NCBI GenBank assembly: GCA_027488975.1
Contig: JAIYAQ010000023.1
Location: 1 to 64,000, forward strand
Length of the DNA stretch: 64,000 nucleotides
Direction: 5' to 3'
DNA from: Cyanobium sp. E1_MAG_00006
GTDB lineage: Bacteria > Cyanobacteriota > Cyanobacteriia > PCC-6307 > Cyanobiaceae
Shown: positions 23,923 to 32,143 of the stretch, one piece after another
Layout of the letters: the number at the start of each line of letters is the position of its first letter
Position numbering within the stretch: position 1 is the first letter of the stretch
Program-made: the position numbers and the translations under genes
The notes under the pieces: generated by a model
Databases searched by the model: none
The model's input: the letters and a program-made list of their open reading frames with translations, nothing else
What the model was told of the DNA's origin: nothing

Positions 23923-24936
23923 TCAGTCGCTCACCAGCTGCAGGGCATGGCCATCAGGATCGCGGATCTGCAGGGCGCGGCTGAAGCCCAGCTGTGTTGC
24001 CAACTCAGGCTCCAGCTCAAGCGGCCCGCTGAAGCATCGGCCACCGAAGCTCTCCACCTGTGATGTGATCGTCTCCAGATCACTGACGGCCATGCGGATC
24101 TGCCAATGGGCGCCATCGGCTGCGCTCAGATCGATTGGCAGGGGACGGCCCCCTGTGGGCTCGCGGTAGTCGAGGCATTCAATGCCGGCGCCGCTCGCAC
24201 AGCGGTGGCTGCTGATGTGCACGCGGGTGCCCTCGAGCCCATCCAGGCGGTCCTGTTCGATGCCGCTGTTGACGCCATCACCCCCCAGCTGCAGCCCCAG
24301 CAGCTCCTCATAGAACCGGCAGCTGCGCGCCGTATCGGCGTTGGCGATGGCGCTGTGGTCGATTCCCAGCACGGGGGAGTCGCCCAGGGCGGTGGCGGCT
24401 CTGGCCTGCTCATGCCAGCGGGCGTCGCCCTTGTCGGCCGGGAACTGCAGCAGCTCCAGGCAGTGGCCCTCGGGGTCATGGAACTTGTAGGCCTGGATGC
24501 CGGCGGCGGCCTGATTCCAGCTGGGCAGGGTCTGGGGTGCGCTGGAGATCGGCAGCAGCGTGCCGGCGGCCACGGCGGCCTCGATCGGTCCCGCAGCGGC
24601 TGCCATGTCGGCCACCACCAGGCAGATGTGCTGGAACCAGAGGTCGCAGCTGCGCGAATCGGCCGGAATCGGCTGCCCAGGCCGCAGGCCTGGCCCCAGC
24701 TCCAGCACCTGGGTGAGTTCGAGGGTTTCCTGGCCGATGTGCAGCTGCTGTAGCTGCAGCTGGCTGTTCGGCAGCCCCAGCAGCGCGGCGTAGGCCCCGC
24801 CGTTGATGGTTGCGCGCTTGCCGCGCTGGAAGCCGAGCTGCTCGCAGTAGAAGGTCGCCAGGCTGTCGGCATCACGGCAGCTGAAGCCGATGCTGCGGAT
24901 GTGGGGCAGGGCGGTTGGGGGCAAGGTGGTGCTCAT
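23923..24936 (-). CDS. Two-domain VOC (glyoxalase/dioxygenase superfamily) protein
   Basis: 337 residues made of two vicinal-oxygen-chelate halves (about 10-165 and 188-335). Each half has the beta-alpha-beta-beta-beta pattern; the end of the first shows KFHDPEGHCLELLQ and of the second IRDPDGHALQLVS, both with candidate metal ligands. The likely metal-binding His residues are near HIRSIGFSC and GIDHSAIAN. Activity could be a glyoxalase, isomerase or ring-cleavage dioxygenase. ATGA overlap with the GlcG-like gene implies coupled translation. Confidence 0.85.
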   Translation of the reverse strand: MSTTLPPTALPHIRSIGFSCRDADSLATFYCEQLGFQRGKRATINGGAYAALLGLPNSQLQLQQLHIGQETLELTQVLELGPGLRPGQPIPADSRSCDLWFQHICLVVADMAAAAGPIEAAVAAGTLLPISSAPQTLPSWNQAAAGIQAYKFHDPEGHCLELLQFPADKGDARWHEQARAATALGDSPVLGIDHSAIANADTARSCRFYEELLGLQLGGDGVNSGIEQDRLDGLEGTRVHISSHRCASGAGIECLDYREPTGGRPLPIDLSAADGAHWQIRMAVSDLETITSQVESFGGRCFSGPLELEPELATQLGFSRALQIRDPDGHALQLVSD

Positions 24937-25373
24937 CGCGTGGACTGATCGCTGAGGGCAGCCAGAACGGCTACCCCGGCGGCGCCGATGGCGCCATCCA
25001 CCTCGGGCGTCATGCCGGAGACGCCGACGGCGCCGAGGGTCTGCCGGTTCAGCTGCAGCGGCAGTCCGCCAGCCATGGCCACGGCCGGCTGGCCGAACAG
25101 GCCGGAGAGCTGCAGCAGCGCCGGTCGCTCCCCGTTGATGGCCTGCTCCTGCTCGGCGGTGGGCTTGCCGTTCAGGGCGGCCATCCGTGCCTTGGCTGCT
25201 GCTGCTTCCGTGCTGGCGGGGCTGGCGCCGTCGAGGCGCTCCAGCAGCAGCAGGTGGCCGCCAGCGTCGCAGATGGCGATGCTCACGGCGGCACCGCGCC
25301 GCTCTGCCTCGCCCCGTGCGGCTGCAGCGATGCTGCGGGCATCGGCGAGATCGAGCTGAGGGCTGGCGTGCAT
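24933..25373 (-). CDS. GlcG/HbpS-family protein
   Basis: 146 residues, a single GlcG/HbpS domain. It contains VSIAICDAGGHLLLLERLDG, SPASTEAAAAKARMAALNGK and GAVGVSGMTPEVDGAIGAAG, which are typical of the family. Members include the GlcG of glycolate-use operons and the haem-binding sensor HbpS of Streptomyces; biochemical roles vary. Here it lies among sugar-oxidation genes; ligand unknown. Its 3' end is coupled to the VOC gene (ATGA), and a Nif11 gene lies 7 bp upstream. Confidence 0.85.
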   Translation of the reverse strand: MHASPQLDLADARSIAAAARGEAERRGAAVSIAICDAGGHLLLLERLDGASPASTEAAAAKARMAALNGKPTAEQEQAINGERPALLQLSGLFGQPAVAMAGGLPLQLNRQTLGAVGVSGMTPEVDGAIGAAGVAVLAALSDQSTR

Positions 25374-25380
25374 CGCCGCT

Positions 25381-25638
25381 TCAACCCCAGACGATCCGCA
25401 TCAGCCAGAGGTGACCCTCCAGCTCGACCCCGGCGGCGGCGGCCTCCAGATCGCTCTCCTCGAGCCGGAGGGTGGCCTCGGCCTGGTGCTTTACCAGGTC
25501 GACCCCGGTGAAGGCAAAGCCGAGGTCGGCCCCCAGTGCCGCGATGGCATTGAGGTTGGGGCAGGCGCTGAAGCGCTGCAGCAGGGCGGGGTCGCCCTTC
25601 ACCTGCTTCAGGAAGGTTTCGAGCTGGGGATTGGCCAT
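25381..25638 (-). CDS. Nif11-domain protein within the sugar-oxidation run
   Basis: 85 residues. The Nif11 domain is at 1-50: LETFLKQVKGDPALLQRFSA followed by AIAALGADLGFAFTG. A 35-residue C-terminal part, rich in Glu and Leu and ending HLWLMRIVWG, has no cysteines or double-glycine cleavage site, so it is not an evident lanthipeptide precursor. It lies 3 bp from the SMP-30 gene and 7 bp from the GlcG gene, within an apparently coupled operon. Confidence 0.85.
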   Translation of the reverse strand: MANPQLETFLKQVKGDPALLQRFSACPNLNAIAALGADLGFAFTGVDLVKHQAEATLRLEESDLEAAAAGVELEGHLWLMRIVWG

Positions 25639-25641
25639 GGG

Positions 25642-26553
25642 TCAGACGGCGGAGCGGGTGTTGGTGAACAGGGCGTAGAGCGCTGAGGAGGCACAGAGGA
25701 AGAGTCGATGGCCGTACCGACCGCCGAGGCAGACATTGGAGACGCGCCGAGGCACGAGCACCTTGCCCAGCAGGGTTCCATCGGGGGCGATCACATGCAC
25801 CCCATCGGCGGCACCGCACCAGAGGTTGCCGTGCTCATCCACGCAGAACCCATCGGCCCAGCCGGGGCTGATCTTGTGGAACGGCTCGCCGCCGCTGAGG
25901 GTCTGTCCATCGCTGTTCACCTGGAAGCGACGGATGAACTGGCGGGGTTCACTGGCTCCCGCGGCACCGGATTCCGCCACGTAGAGCAGCTGCTCATCCG
26001 GGGAGAACGCCAGACCGTTGGGTCCATCGAAATCCGTGGCCACCGCCGTGATCGAGCCGGTGTCTGGATCCAGCCGGTAGACGGCCGGAGGCTGCTCGGA
26101 CTCCTGGCGGCCGCCCTCGTAGTCGTTCATCAGGCCGTAGAGCGGATCGGTGAACCAGATCGAGCCGTCTCGTTTCACCACCACATCATTGGGGGCATTG
26201 AGGCGATGACCGCGAGCCTCGCGCACCAGGGTCGTGATGCTGCCGTTGTGCTCGACGCGGGTGAGGCTGCGGCTGCTGTGATGGCACTGGATCAGGCGAC
26301 CCTGCAGGTCGCGGACCTGGCCATTGGCGAAATCGGAGGGGTCGAGGAAGGTGCTGACACCATGCGCCTCACTCCAGCGGAGGGTGCGGTTGTTGGGGAT
26401 GTCGTTGAACATCAGGCAGTGGTGATCGCCGAACCACACGGGCCCTTCCAGCCAGCGGAAGCCTTCCGCCAGCAGCTCGAGCTCCGCGTTGAACAGCACC
26501 AGCTGCTCGAAGCGCGGGTCGTAGCTCTCGGTGCACGACGATGGCTGCCTCAT
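25642..26553 (-). CDS. SMP-30/gluconolactonase-family hydrolase
   Basis: 303 residues, six-bladed beta-propeller. Metal-site candidates are Glu36 (WLEGPVWFGD), the Asn in LNAPNDVVVK, the Asn in DGPNGLAFSPDE, and the Asp in DGFCVDEHGNLW. Family members hydrolyse sugar lactones such as glucono-1,5-lactone to the acid. In this cluster it would open the lactone made by the GMC or SDR dehydrogenases. ATGA overlap with the cupin gene upstream. No signal peptide. Confidence 0.92.
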   Translation of the reverse strand: MRQPSSCTESYDPRFEQLVLFNAELELLAEGFRWLEGPVWFGDHHCLMFNDIPNNRTLRWSEAHGVSTFLDPSDFANGQVRDLQGRLIQCHHSSRSLTRVEHNGSITTLVREARGHRLNAPNDVVVKRDGSIWFTDPLYGLMNDYEGGRQESEQPPAVYRLDPDTGSITAVATDFDGPNGLAFSPDEQLLYVAESGAAGASEPRQFIRRFQVNSDGQTLSGGEPFHKISPGWADGFCVDEHGNLWCGAADGVHVIAPDGTLLGKVLVPRRVSNVCLGGRYGHRLFLCASSALYALFTNTRSAV

Positions 26554-27011
26554 CGGAAGAATCCGGGTGGAGCCTGTCGCCAGGCGTTGTCGTTGCGCTG
26601 GATGATCAGCTGCACACAGGGCTCATCGCCCACCTGGGCGGAGAGGTGACCCTGATGGCCTTCGGCTGAGCTCGTGCAGCCCTGGTCGCCACCGAAGGAA
26701 TACTCACCGGCGCGCATGATCACCAGCTGGCCATCCATGCTCTGCACCGACCAGGCACCGCGCAGCACGTAGATCCACTTCGGCACATGGTTCTCATGCC
26801 AGTCGGCGGTCCAGCCCACCGGCAGGTAGGTGATGAAGGCATTGCCCTGATCGAACAGGGGCCTCGAGAACTGCGGTGAGTCGCCCGGCCCCAGTTGGCC
26901 CAGCTGGAAGTCGTCGATCGTGCATTGCTGCTGGCGGCTGATGCCGTCCTCACCCGTCCAGAGGTGCCAGTAGGTCTCCGGTTGCGGGGCGAGGCTGAAG
27001 GGATCGCTCAT
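26550..27011 (-). CDS. Cupin-domain protein
   Basis: 153 residues, one cupin barrel. Segments that fit are DWHENHVPKWIYVLRGAWSV (first motif, with His-x-x-x-His-like ligands) and MRAGEYSFGGDQGCTSS (second motif). The N-terminal 40 residues mention a WHLWTGEDG stretch. Cupins include sugar isomerases, dioxygenases and binding proteins; here a sugar- or lactone-related role is inferred only from context. It is separated from RidA by 6 bp and coupled to the SMP-30 gene. Confidence 0.85.
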   Translation of the reverse strand: MSDPFSLAPQPETYWHLWTGEDGISRQQQCTIDDFQLGQLGPGDSPQFSRPLFDQGNAFITYLPVGWTADWHENHVPKWIYVLRGAWSVQSMDGQLVIMRAGEYSFGGDQGCTSSAEGHQGHLSAQVGDEPCVQLIIQRNDNAWRQAPPGFFR

Positions 27012-27017
27012 GGCAGG

Positions 27018-27422
27018 TCAGTCCTTGATGGCGATGGCGGAAATCTCCAGCTGAATGCCGAGCACCAGCGCGGCCACCTCCACCACGGCCCGCGAGGGGT
27101 AGGCCTGGGGATCGGGGAAATACTCCTGCCAGACGGCATCGAAGGTGTCGAGCGTGTTGATGTCGGTGAGGTACACCGTGGCGCTCACCACATGCTCGAA
27201 ACCGAAGCCGGCCTCCTCGAGCACCGCCTGCATGTTGCGCATCACCTGCCGCGATTCAAGGGTGATGTCGCCGTCGCCCACCTTCTGATTGGTCAGCGGG
27301 TCGACAGGCAGCTGGCCGGTGATGAACAGCATGTTGCCGATCTGGAAGCCCTGGCTGTAGGAGGCCACGGGCTTGGGAAAGCGATCGCTGTGTATCGCCC
27401 GACGCGTCACACCGGCTGCCAT
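27018..27422 (-). CDS. RidA-family (YjgF/YER057c) enamine/imine deaminase
   Basis: About 134 residues from the ATG at 27422. Motifs present are YSQGFQIGNMLFITGQLPVD, the family-typical NMQAVLEEAGFGFEHVV and YPSRAVVEVAAL, in which the Arg is the residue binding the substrate carboxylate. RidA proteins hydrolyse reactive 2-aminoacrylate-type enamines. It is the first gene of the minus-strand run to DoxX, diverging from the glucose-dehydrogenase-like gene. Confidence 0.9.
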   Translation of the reverse strand: MAAGVTRRAIHSDRFPKPVASYSQGFQIGNMLFITGQLPVDPLTNQKVGDGDITLESRQVMRNMQAVLEEAGFGFEHVVSATVYLTDINTLDTFDAVWQEYFPDPQAYPSRAVVEVAALVLGIQLEISAIAIKD

Positions 27423-27451
27423 TGGGAATCCCTGGGAGGAGGCCGCCTTCA

Positions 27452-27468
27452 CCGTAGGGATCCCACGG
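27452..27468. promoter_or_regulatory. Palindrome in the RidA/SDR divergent promoter region
   Basis: CCGTAGGGATCCCACGG, with a perfect GGGATCCC core (27457-27464) and flanking CCGT/ACGG arms offset by one unpaired position. It sits between the divergent ridA run and the glucose-dehydrogenase-like gene, where an operator is expected. A second GGGAATCCC lies at 27424-27432, next to the ridA start. The binding protein is unknown. Confidence 0.4.
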
Positions 27469-27564
27469 GGAATGTCACCGTTATGTCATCGCTGTTGCAT
27501 CGCAAGCACGATCCGCGCCATCGACCTAGCGTTCAGCAAACACGATTCACTCTCTCCGCTGGCC

Positions 27565-28371
27565 ATGACTGCCTCCAATCCCTACGCCCTCGAAACCCTC
27601 TCCAACCTGCTCAAGGGCAAGGTGATCATCGTGACGGGAGGGAACAGCGGCATTGGCAAGTCGATTGTGGAAACCGTGGCACGCCTCGGTGCCCGCGTGG
27701 TGATCGACTACCGCTCCCATCCCGAGGCCACCGAGGCGATCGAAGAGGAGATCGGTGAGCTGGGCGGCACCTGCATCGGTGTTCAGGCCGACGTGGGCAA
27801 ACTCGACGACCTTCAGCGCCTGGTGGATGCCGCCGTGTCCCAATACGGGCGGCTTGATGTGATGGTGAACAACGCCGGCATCGAGACCCGCACCTCGATC
27901 CTCGACACCACGCCGGACGACTTCGACAAGGTGCTCAACGTCAACCTGCGCGGTGTGTTCTTCGCCACCCAGTACGCCGCCAAGCAGATGATCGCCCAGG
28001 GCAGCGGCGGCCGCATCATCAACATCTCCTCGGTGCATGAGGACTGGCCGATGCCCAACAACACCCCGTACTGCGTGGCCAAGGGTGGTGTGCGCATGCT
28101 CACCCGCACCGCCGGTGTGGAGCTGGCGGGCAAGGGGGTGACGATCGTCAACGTGGGGCCCGGTGCCGTGGCCACGCCGATCAACGATTCGACGATGAAC
28201 GACCCCGAGCTGCTGGCCAAGCTCAATGCCGCCATTCCGATGGGGCGCATGGCCCAGCCGGATGAGATCGCCCGGGTGGTGGCCTTCCTGGCGAGCGATG
28301 CCGCCAGCTACATCACCGCCACCAGCATCTTCGCCGACGGCGGCATCATGCAGAGCAGCCCCGGCCTCTGA
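27565..28371 (+). CDS. Glucose 1-dehydrogenase-like short-chain dehydrogenase/reductase
   Basis: 268 residues, classical SDR. Rossmann motif TGGNSGIGK (about 24-32), NNAG at 102-105, catalytic Ser155/156 in NISSVHEDW, Tyr169 and Lys173 in YCVAKGG. The SSVHE, GPGA-x-x-TPI and IPMG segments match bacillary glucose 1-dehydrogenases, which oxidise beta-D-glucose to the lactone with NAD(P). This suits the lactonase on the opposite strand. Arg at the end of DYRSHP suggests NADP may be usable. The ATG at 27565 gives the family-standard N-terminus. Confidence 0.9.
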   Translation: MTASNPYALETLSNLLKGKVIIVTGGNSGIGKSIVETVARLGARVVIDYRSHPEATEAIEEEIGELGGTCIGVQADVGKLDDLQRLVDAAVSQYGRLDVMVNNAGIETRTSILDTTPDDFDKVLNVNLRGVFFATQYAAKQMIAQGSGGRIINISSVHEDWPMPNNTPYCVAKGGVRMLTRTAGVELAGKGVTIVNVGPGAVATPINDSTMNDPELLAKLNAAIPMGRMAQPDEIARVVAFLASDAASYITATSIFADGGIMQSSPGL

Positions 28372-28375
28372 GGCC

Positions 28376-29089
28376 GTGAGGCTCACACGGGAGGGGTTGC
28401 GGCGGATCCGGCATCGCCATTTCGGCTACCGGATCACTCTGGTGGTGGAGATGGTGCTGCTGTTCCTGCTGCCGGCGGCACAGCAGGTGCCCTGGCTGCT
28501 CTCTGCAATGCTCTGCCTGCTGGCGGTGGTGCTGGTGGGCTTCATCAGCCGGTATTCGGTGTTGCGGCGCAGTCGGCCGTTGATCTACGGCCTGGGAGGC
28601 CTGGCGATCGTGCTGGAGCTGCTCTGGCATGCCGGCCTGGTCTGGGCGCCGCCGCTGGGCCGCATGCTCACCTTCCCGCATGTGGTGGTGTGGGTGGTGT
28701 TCCTGCTCGTGGCCGTGTTCCGCAAGGTGTGGACGCTGATCCGTGAGCCGTTCGTCACCGTGTCGGTGGTGCTGGGTGCTGCGTCCGGTTACTTCACCCT
28801 CGGAATCGCCGGCGGTGCTCTGCTCACCTCCCTGTGGGTGCTGCAGCCCAGCGCCTTCGTGACGGCGTCGCTGCCCATGGCCAGCTCCGGCCATGACCTC
28901 AGCGTGGCGGTGGCACCGGCTCTGATGGCGGCCTCCTTCGGCCTGCTCACGACCGTGGGCACAGAGGTGCTCAGCCCCGCCAGCGTCAGCGCTCAGGTGC
29001 TGGCCAACGGCATCACGATCGCCGGCCAGCTCTACGTGGCGATCCTGATCGCGCTGATTCTTGGACGGGTGCACCAGCGGCTGCTCTGA
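28376..29089 (+). CDS. Potassium-channel-like membrane protein with altered selectivity filter
   Basis: 237 residues from GTG at 28376 (4 bp after the SDR stop). Six to seven hydrophobic segments. The last two form an ion-channel pore module: ASFGLLTTVGTEVLSP (pore helix and filter) followed by GQLYVAILIALILGRVHQRL (inner helix). In known K channels the filter is TVGYG; here it is TVGTE. The S4 voltage-sensor arginines are not evident, so gating is unclear. It could be a K channel with changed selectivity or a non-conducting relative. Confidence 0.75.
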   Translation: MRLTREGLRRIRHRHFGYRITLVVEMVLLFLLPAAQQVPWLLSAMLCLLAVVLVGFISRYSVLRRSRPLIYGLGGLAIVLELLWHAGLVWAPPLGRMLTFPHVVVWVVFLLVAVFRKVWTLIREPFVTVSVVLGAASGYFTLGIAGGALLTSLWVLQPSAFVTASLPMASSGHDLSVAVAPALMAASFGLLTTVGTEVLSPASVSAQVLANGITIAGQLYVAILIALILGRVHQRLL

Positions 29090-29142
29090 AGCCGATCGTG
29101 GTGGTGCCAATCGTGGTGAGGCGCACACCAGCGCCAGCCATC

Positions 29143-30486
29143 ATGGGTCGGTCTGAATCGGCGGCTCAGGTGTTCCGTTCTCGCGATCCGATCCGCGTTC
29201 GCCTGCCTGCGCTGCTGCGCCAGCTGGGGCAGCTGGCTTTGCTGGGCCTGCTGGTGGGGCTTGCCTGCCTGCCGTTCAACCTGCTGGATCGCTGGCAGGA
29301 CGCCCTGCTGCATCAGCTGCCCAGCTTCAGCGGCAAGCCGTGGCGGTTTGAGACGCTCCTGCTGGCCGCCTCACCGATGTTGACGGTGCCGCTGCTGCTG
29401 CTCCTGCAACGGGGCGTCTGGGCTGCTGGGGCTGGCTCCGGCATCCCCCAGACGATGGCCAGCGTGGAGGATCCGGCTCAGGCCGACCGCTTGCTGGGAC
29501 CCTGGCCCACCCTGAAGCGGCTGGGGCTCTGGGCGATCGCCACCCTCAGCCTGCTGCCCCTGGGCCGTGAGGGCCCGGTGGTGCAGGTGGGGGCCGCTGT
29601 GGCACAGGGCCTGCGGCGCCGCTTCCCCCGTTTCCTGGGATCGCTCAGCCAGGCGGATCTGCTGGCGGTGGCCGCCGGTGCCGGTCTGGCAGGCGGTTTC
29701 AACACGCCGCTGATGGGGGTGGTGTTCGTGGCGGAGGAATTCACCAACCGCTTCGCGGCGGCGCTGGTGTGGCCGGCTCTGGTGATCTGCGGTGTGGCGG
29801 CGGCCTTCAGCAACCTCACCGGTCAGCCGCAGTTTGCCCTTGGCACCCTCGGCGTGGAGCCGATCGAGATGATGCAGGTGCTGTGGGCGATCCCGATCGG
29901 GGTGCTGGGCGGCCTGCTGGGTGCTGGCTTCGGGCTGTTGCTGCTGGCGTTCACACGCTTCTGCCTGGGTTGGAGCCGTCGTCATCCGCTTGCTCTCGGC
30001 CTGGCGGTGGGGGCGCTGCTGAGCCTGTTCCTGCTGGTGAGCGGTGGTGGCGCCGGTGGCGACGGCGAGGCGCTGATGGCGCTGATGATCAGTGGCGGCA
30101 GCCCGGCTGGCCCGTTGGGCGATGGCCTGTTCGGCGATCTGATCATCCTGGTGGTGCGGGTGCTGGGGCCGGTGCTGGCCCTGGGCACAGGCATCCCCGG
30201 CGGGCTGATCGATCCGGCCTTCGCCTTCGGTGCCCTGCTGGGTCGGGGTGTGGGTGAACTGGCGGGAGTGGCGGGCCTGGGGCTGGCCCTGGGCATGACG
30301 GCCGGGTTGGCCGGCGCCACCCAGCTGCCGGTGATCACGGTGTTGTTCGCCCTGCGCCTGGCCGGTGATCAGCAGCTGCTGCCGGGGATGCTCGTGGCCT
30401 CGGTGCTGGCGGCGCTGGTGAGCCGGCTGGTGCTGCCCCAGCCCATTTATCACGCCCTGGCGGAGGTCACGCGCCCTGCTCCGTGA
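29143..30486 (+). CDS. ClC-family chloride/proton antiporter
   Basis: About 447 residues (an in-frame GTG at 29098 is an alternative start), with around ten to twelve helices. Signature sequences are GSGIPQTMA, PLGREGPVVQVG (gating Glu), GTGIPGGLIDPAFAFGA, and a late Tyr in PQPIYHAL. The proton-transfer Glu is present in VVFVAEEFTNRF. Both glutamates point to a 2Cl-/H+ exchanger rather than a channel. It follows the K-channel-like gene closely, suggesting shared ion-homeostasis expression. Its 3' end overlaps the convergent NDH-2 gene by 20 bp. Confidence 0.93.
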   Translation: MGRSESAAQVFRSRDPIRVRLPALLRQLGQLALLGLLVGLACLPFNLLDRWQDALLHQLPSFSGKPWRFETLLLAASPMLTVPLLLLLQRGVWAAGAGSGIPQTMASVEDPAQADRLLGPWPTLKRLGLWAIATLSLLPLGREGPVVQVGAAVAQGLRRRFPRFLGSLSQADLLAVAAGAGLAGGFNTPLMGVVFVAEEFTNRFAAALVWPALVICGVAAAFSNLTGQPQFALGTLGVEPIEMMQVLWAIPIGVLGGLLGAGFGLLLLAFTRFCLGWSRRHPLALGLAVGALLSLFLLVSGGGAGGDGEALMALMISGGSPAGPLGDGLFGDLIILVVRVLGPVLALGTGIPGGLIDPAFAFGALLGRGVGELAGVAGLGLALGMTAGLAGATQLPVITVLFALRLAGDQQLLPGMLVASVLAALVSRLVLPQPIYHALAEVTRPAP

Positions 30487-31789
30487 TCAGCAGGGCGGAG
30501 CGCTCACGGGTGGCGATCACCCAGAGCCATTTGGTGAGCAGGGTGAGGCGGTTTTCGGTGTCTGGCATGAAGGCCAGGTGAGCCAGGCCCCAGAGCAGCC
30601 AGCCGAAGCTGCCGCTCACCTTGAGACCGCGCAGGTTGGCGACGGCGAACAGCGGGCCCACCACAGCCATGCTGCCGAAGTCGCTGAACACGAAGGGCTT
30701 GTGCTCCTGGTTCTGGCTGCGGGCCAGGATGTCGGCGGCCACCCAGCCGCCCATCTGAACGGCAGGGCCCGCCATGCCGGGCAGGGGTTTGGCATCGGCG
30801 GTGTGGCTGTAGCTGCAGAGGTCACCCACCACGCGAATCTCGGGATGGCCGGGAATCGAGAAGTCGGGCTCCACCACCACCCGGCCGCCACGGTCGACCG
30901 TGCAGCCGCTGCGTTCGGCCAGCAGCTTGCCGAGCGGTGAGGCGCTGACGCCGGCGGTCCAGCAGATGGTGTTGGCTTCGAGGGTCTGTTCGCCTTCCGT
31001 GGTGGTCACGACCACCCGCCCGGCCTGAAGTTCCTTGACGCGGCCTCCCAGCAGCAGCCGCACGCCTTTGTGCAGCAGGTGATCACCCGCCGCTTTCGAG
31101 AGCTGCGGATCCATGGCTCGCAGCACCCGATCGCCTGGATCCACCAGGGTCACCGTGCACTGGGCCGGATCGAGCTGCTTGAAGTCGCGCTCGAGGGTGT
31201 GGCGCATCAGGTCGTTGAGGGAGGCGGCCAGCTCACAGCCGGTGGGGCCGCCGCCGATCACCACCACCGACTGCAGCAGCTTGCGGCGGGCTGGATCGGG
31301 CGTCTGCTCCGCTTCCTCGAGGGCATTGAGCACCTGGTGGCGGATGGCGGCGGCATCCTCGAGGGTCTTCATCGGTGTGGCGAAGGCCCGCCACTCGTCG
31401 TGGCCGAAGAAGCTGCTGCCGGCGCCGGCGGCCAGGATCAGGTGGTCGTAGCGGTAGCGCCGATTGTTGAAGATCAGCTCCTTCTGCTCCACGTCGAGGT
31501 CTTCGACCTCACCCATCAGCACCTGCACATTCGCGGCCTGGCCAACCAGGTGGCGGAGTGGTGAGGCCACATCGGTCGGGGAAACAAGCCCCGAAGCCAC
31601 CTGATAGAGCAGAGGCTGAAACAGATTGAAGTTGCGCCGGTCGATCAGGGTGACGCGCACGGTCTTGCCGGCCAGCGCATGGGCGGCCTTCAGACCTGCG
31701 AAGCCGCCGCCCACGATCACCACATGGGGTGCATCCCGCAGCAGTTCCGAGGGGGGAGTGAGCTCGAGAAAAAAGCGCTCGGGCGCCAT
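30467..31789 (-). CDS. Type II NAD(P)H:quinone dehydrogenase (NDH-2)
   Basis: 440 residues from the ATG at 31789. Two Rossmann motifs: VVIVGGGFAGLKAAHAL (FAD, near residue 23) and VVIGGGPTGCELAASL (NADH, near 180). Further family features are NFNLFQPLLYQVASGLV, GDLCSYSHT and GPAVQMGGWVAADI. A C-terminal hydrophobic stretch (FGWLLWGLAHLAFM) anchors it to the membrane surface. It oxidises NAD(P)H and reduces quinone without pumping protons, and can feed the quinol oxidase at 14 kb. One of the cyanobacterial Ndb group; which one is not decided. Confidence 0.93.
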   Translation of the reverse strand: MAPERFFLELTPPSELLRDAPHVVIVGGGFAGLKAAHALAGKTVRVTLIDRRNFNLFQPLLYQVASGLVSPTDVASPLRHLVGQAANVQVLMGEVEDLDVEQKELIFNNRRYRYDHLILAAGAGSSFFGHDEWRAFATPMKTLEDAAAIRHQVLNALEEAEQTPDPARRKLLQSVVVIGGGPTGCELAASLNDLMRHTLERDFKQLDPAQCTVTLVDPGDRVLRAMDPQLSKAAGDHLLHKGVRLLLGGRVKELQAGRVVVTTTEGEQTLEANTICWTAGVSASPLGKLLAERSGCTVDRGGRVVVEPDFSIPGHPEIRVVGDLCSYSHTADAKPLPGMAGPAVQMGGWVAADILARSQNQEHKPFVFSDFGSMAVVGPLFAVANLRGLKVSGSFGWLLWGLAHLAFMPDTENRLTLLTKWLWVIATRERSALLITEQGA

Positions 31790-31833
31790 GGAAACCAGGC
31801 AGTCCACTCACGCTAGGGAGATTTGCTCAAACG

Positions 31834-32025
31834 TCAGCGCTGGCCCAGGAGTTCTTCCCAGCTGGGGTAATCCCTGGCAGGGCTCGGGGGTGCTGCGGGC
31901 GCCGCCGCGAGGCGGATGCTGCCCGCATTGAGGGCACAGCCGTTGGCTGTGATGGTTTGTGTGACGCTGCCGTGCCGCTGGGGCCGGGCAGGGTGGGGCG
32001 CATGAGCGCGGGTGTTGTGTTGCAT
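31834..32025 (-). CDS. Possible small protein upstream of NDH-2
   Basis: 63 residues from the ATG at 32025; an ATG at 32064 is also in frame. Ends RDYPSWEELLGQR, which looks coding, and has one cysteine (NGCALNAG). No recognised domain. It is on the same strand and just upstream of the NDH-2 gene, so it may be a leader cistron. Weak codon support in its first part. Confidence 0.35.
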   Translation of the reverse strand: MQHNTRAHAPHPARPQRHGSVTQTITANGCALNAGSIRLAAAPAAPPSPARDYPSWEELLGQR

Positions 32026-32143
32026 GGTTGAACTGTGTTGACGGAGATATCGATCGCGCACCACCGCCCTGTGGGGCGGAGTCCTGTCTGACGGATGTGA
32101 CTGTCGCGTGGAAAGGAATGGGTGCCGGAGACGGCTGGACTGA

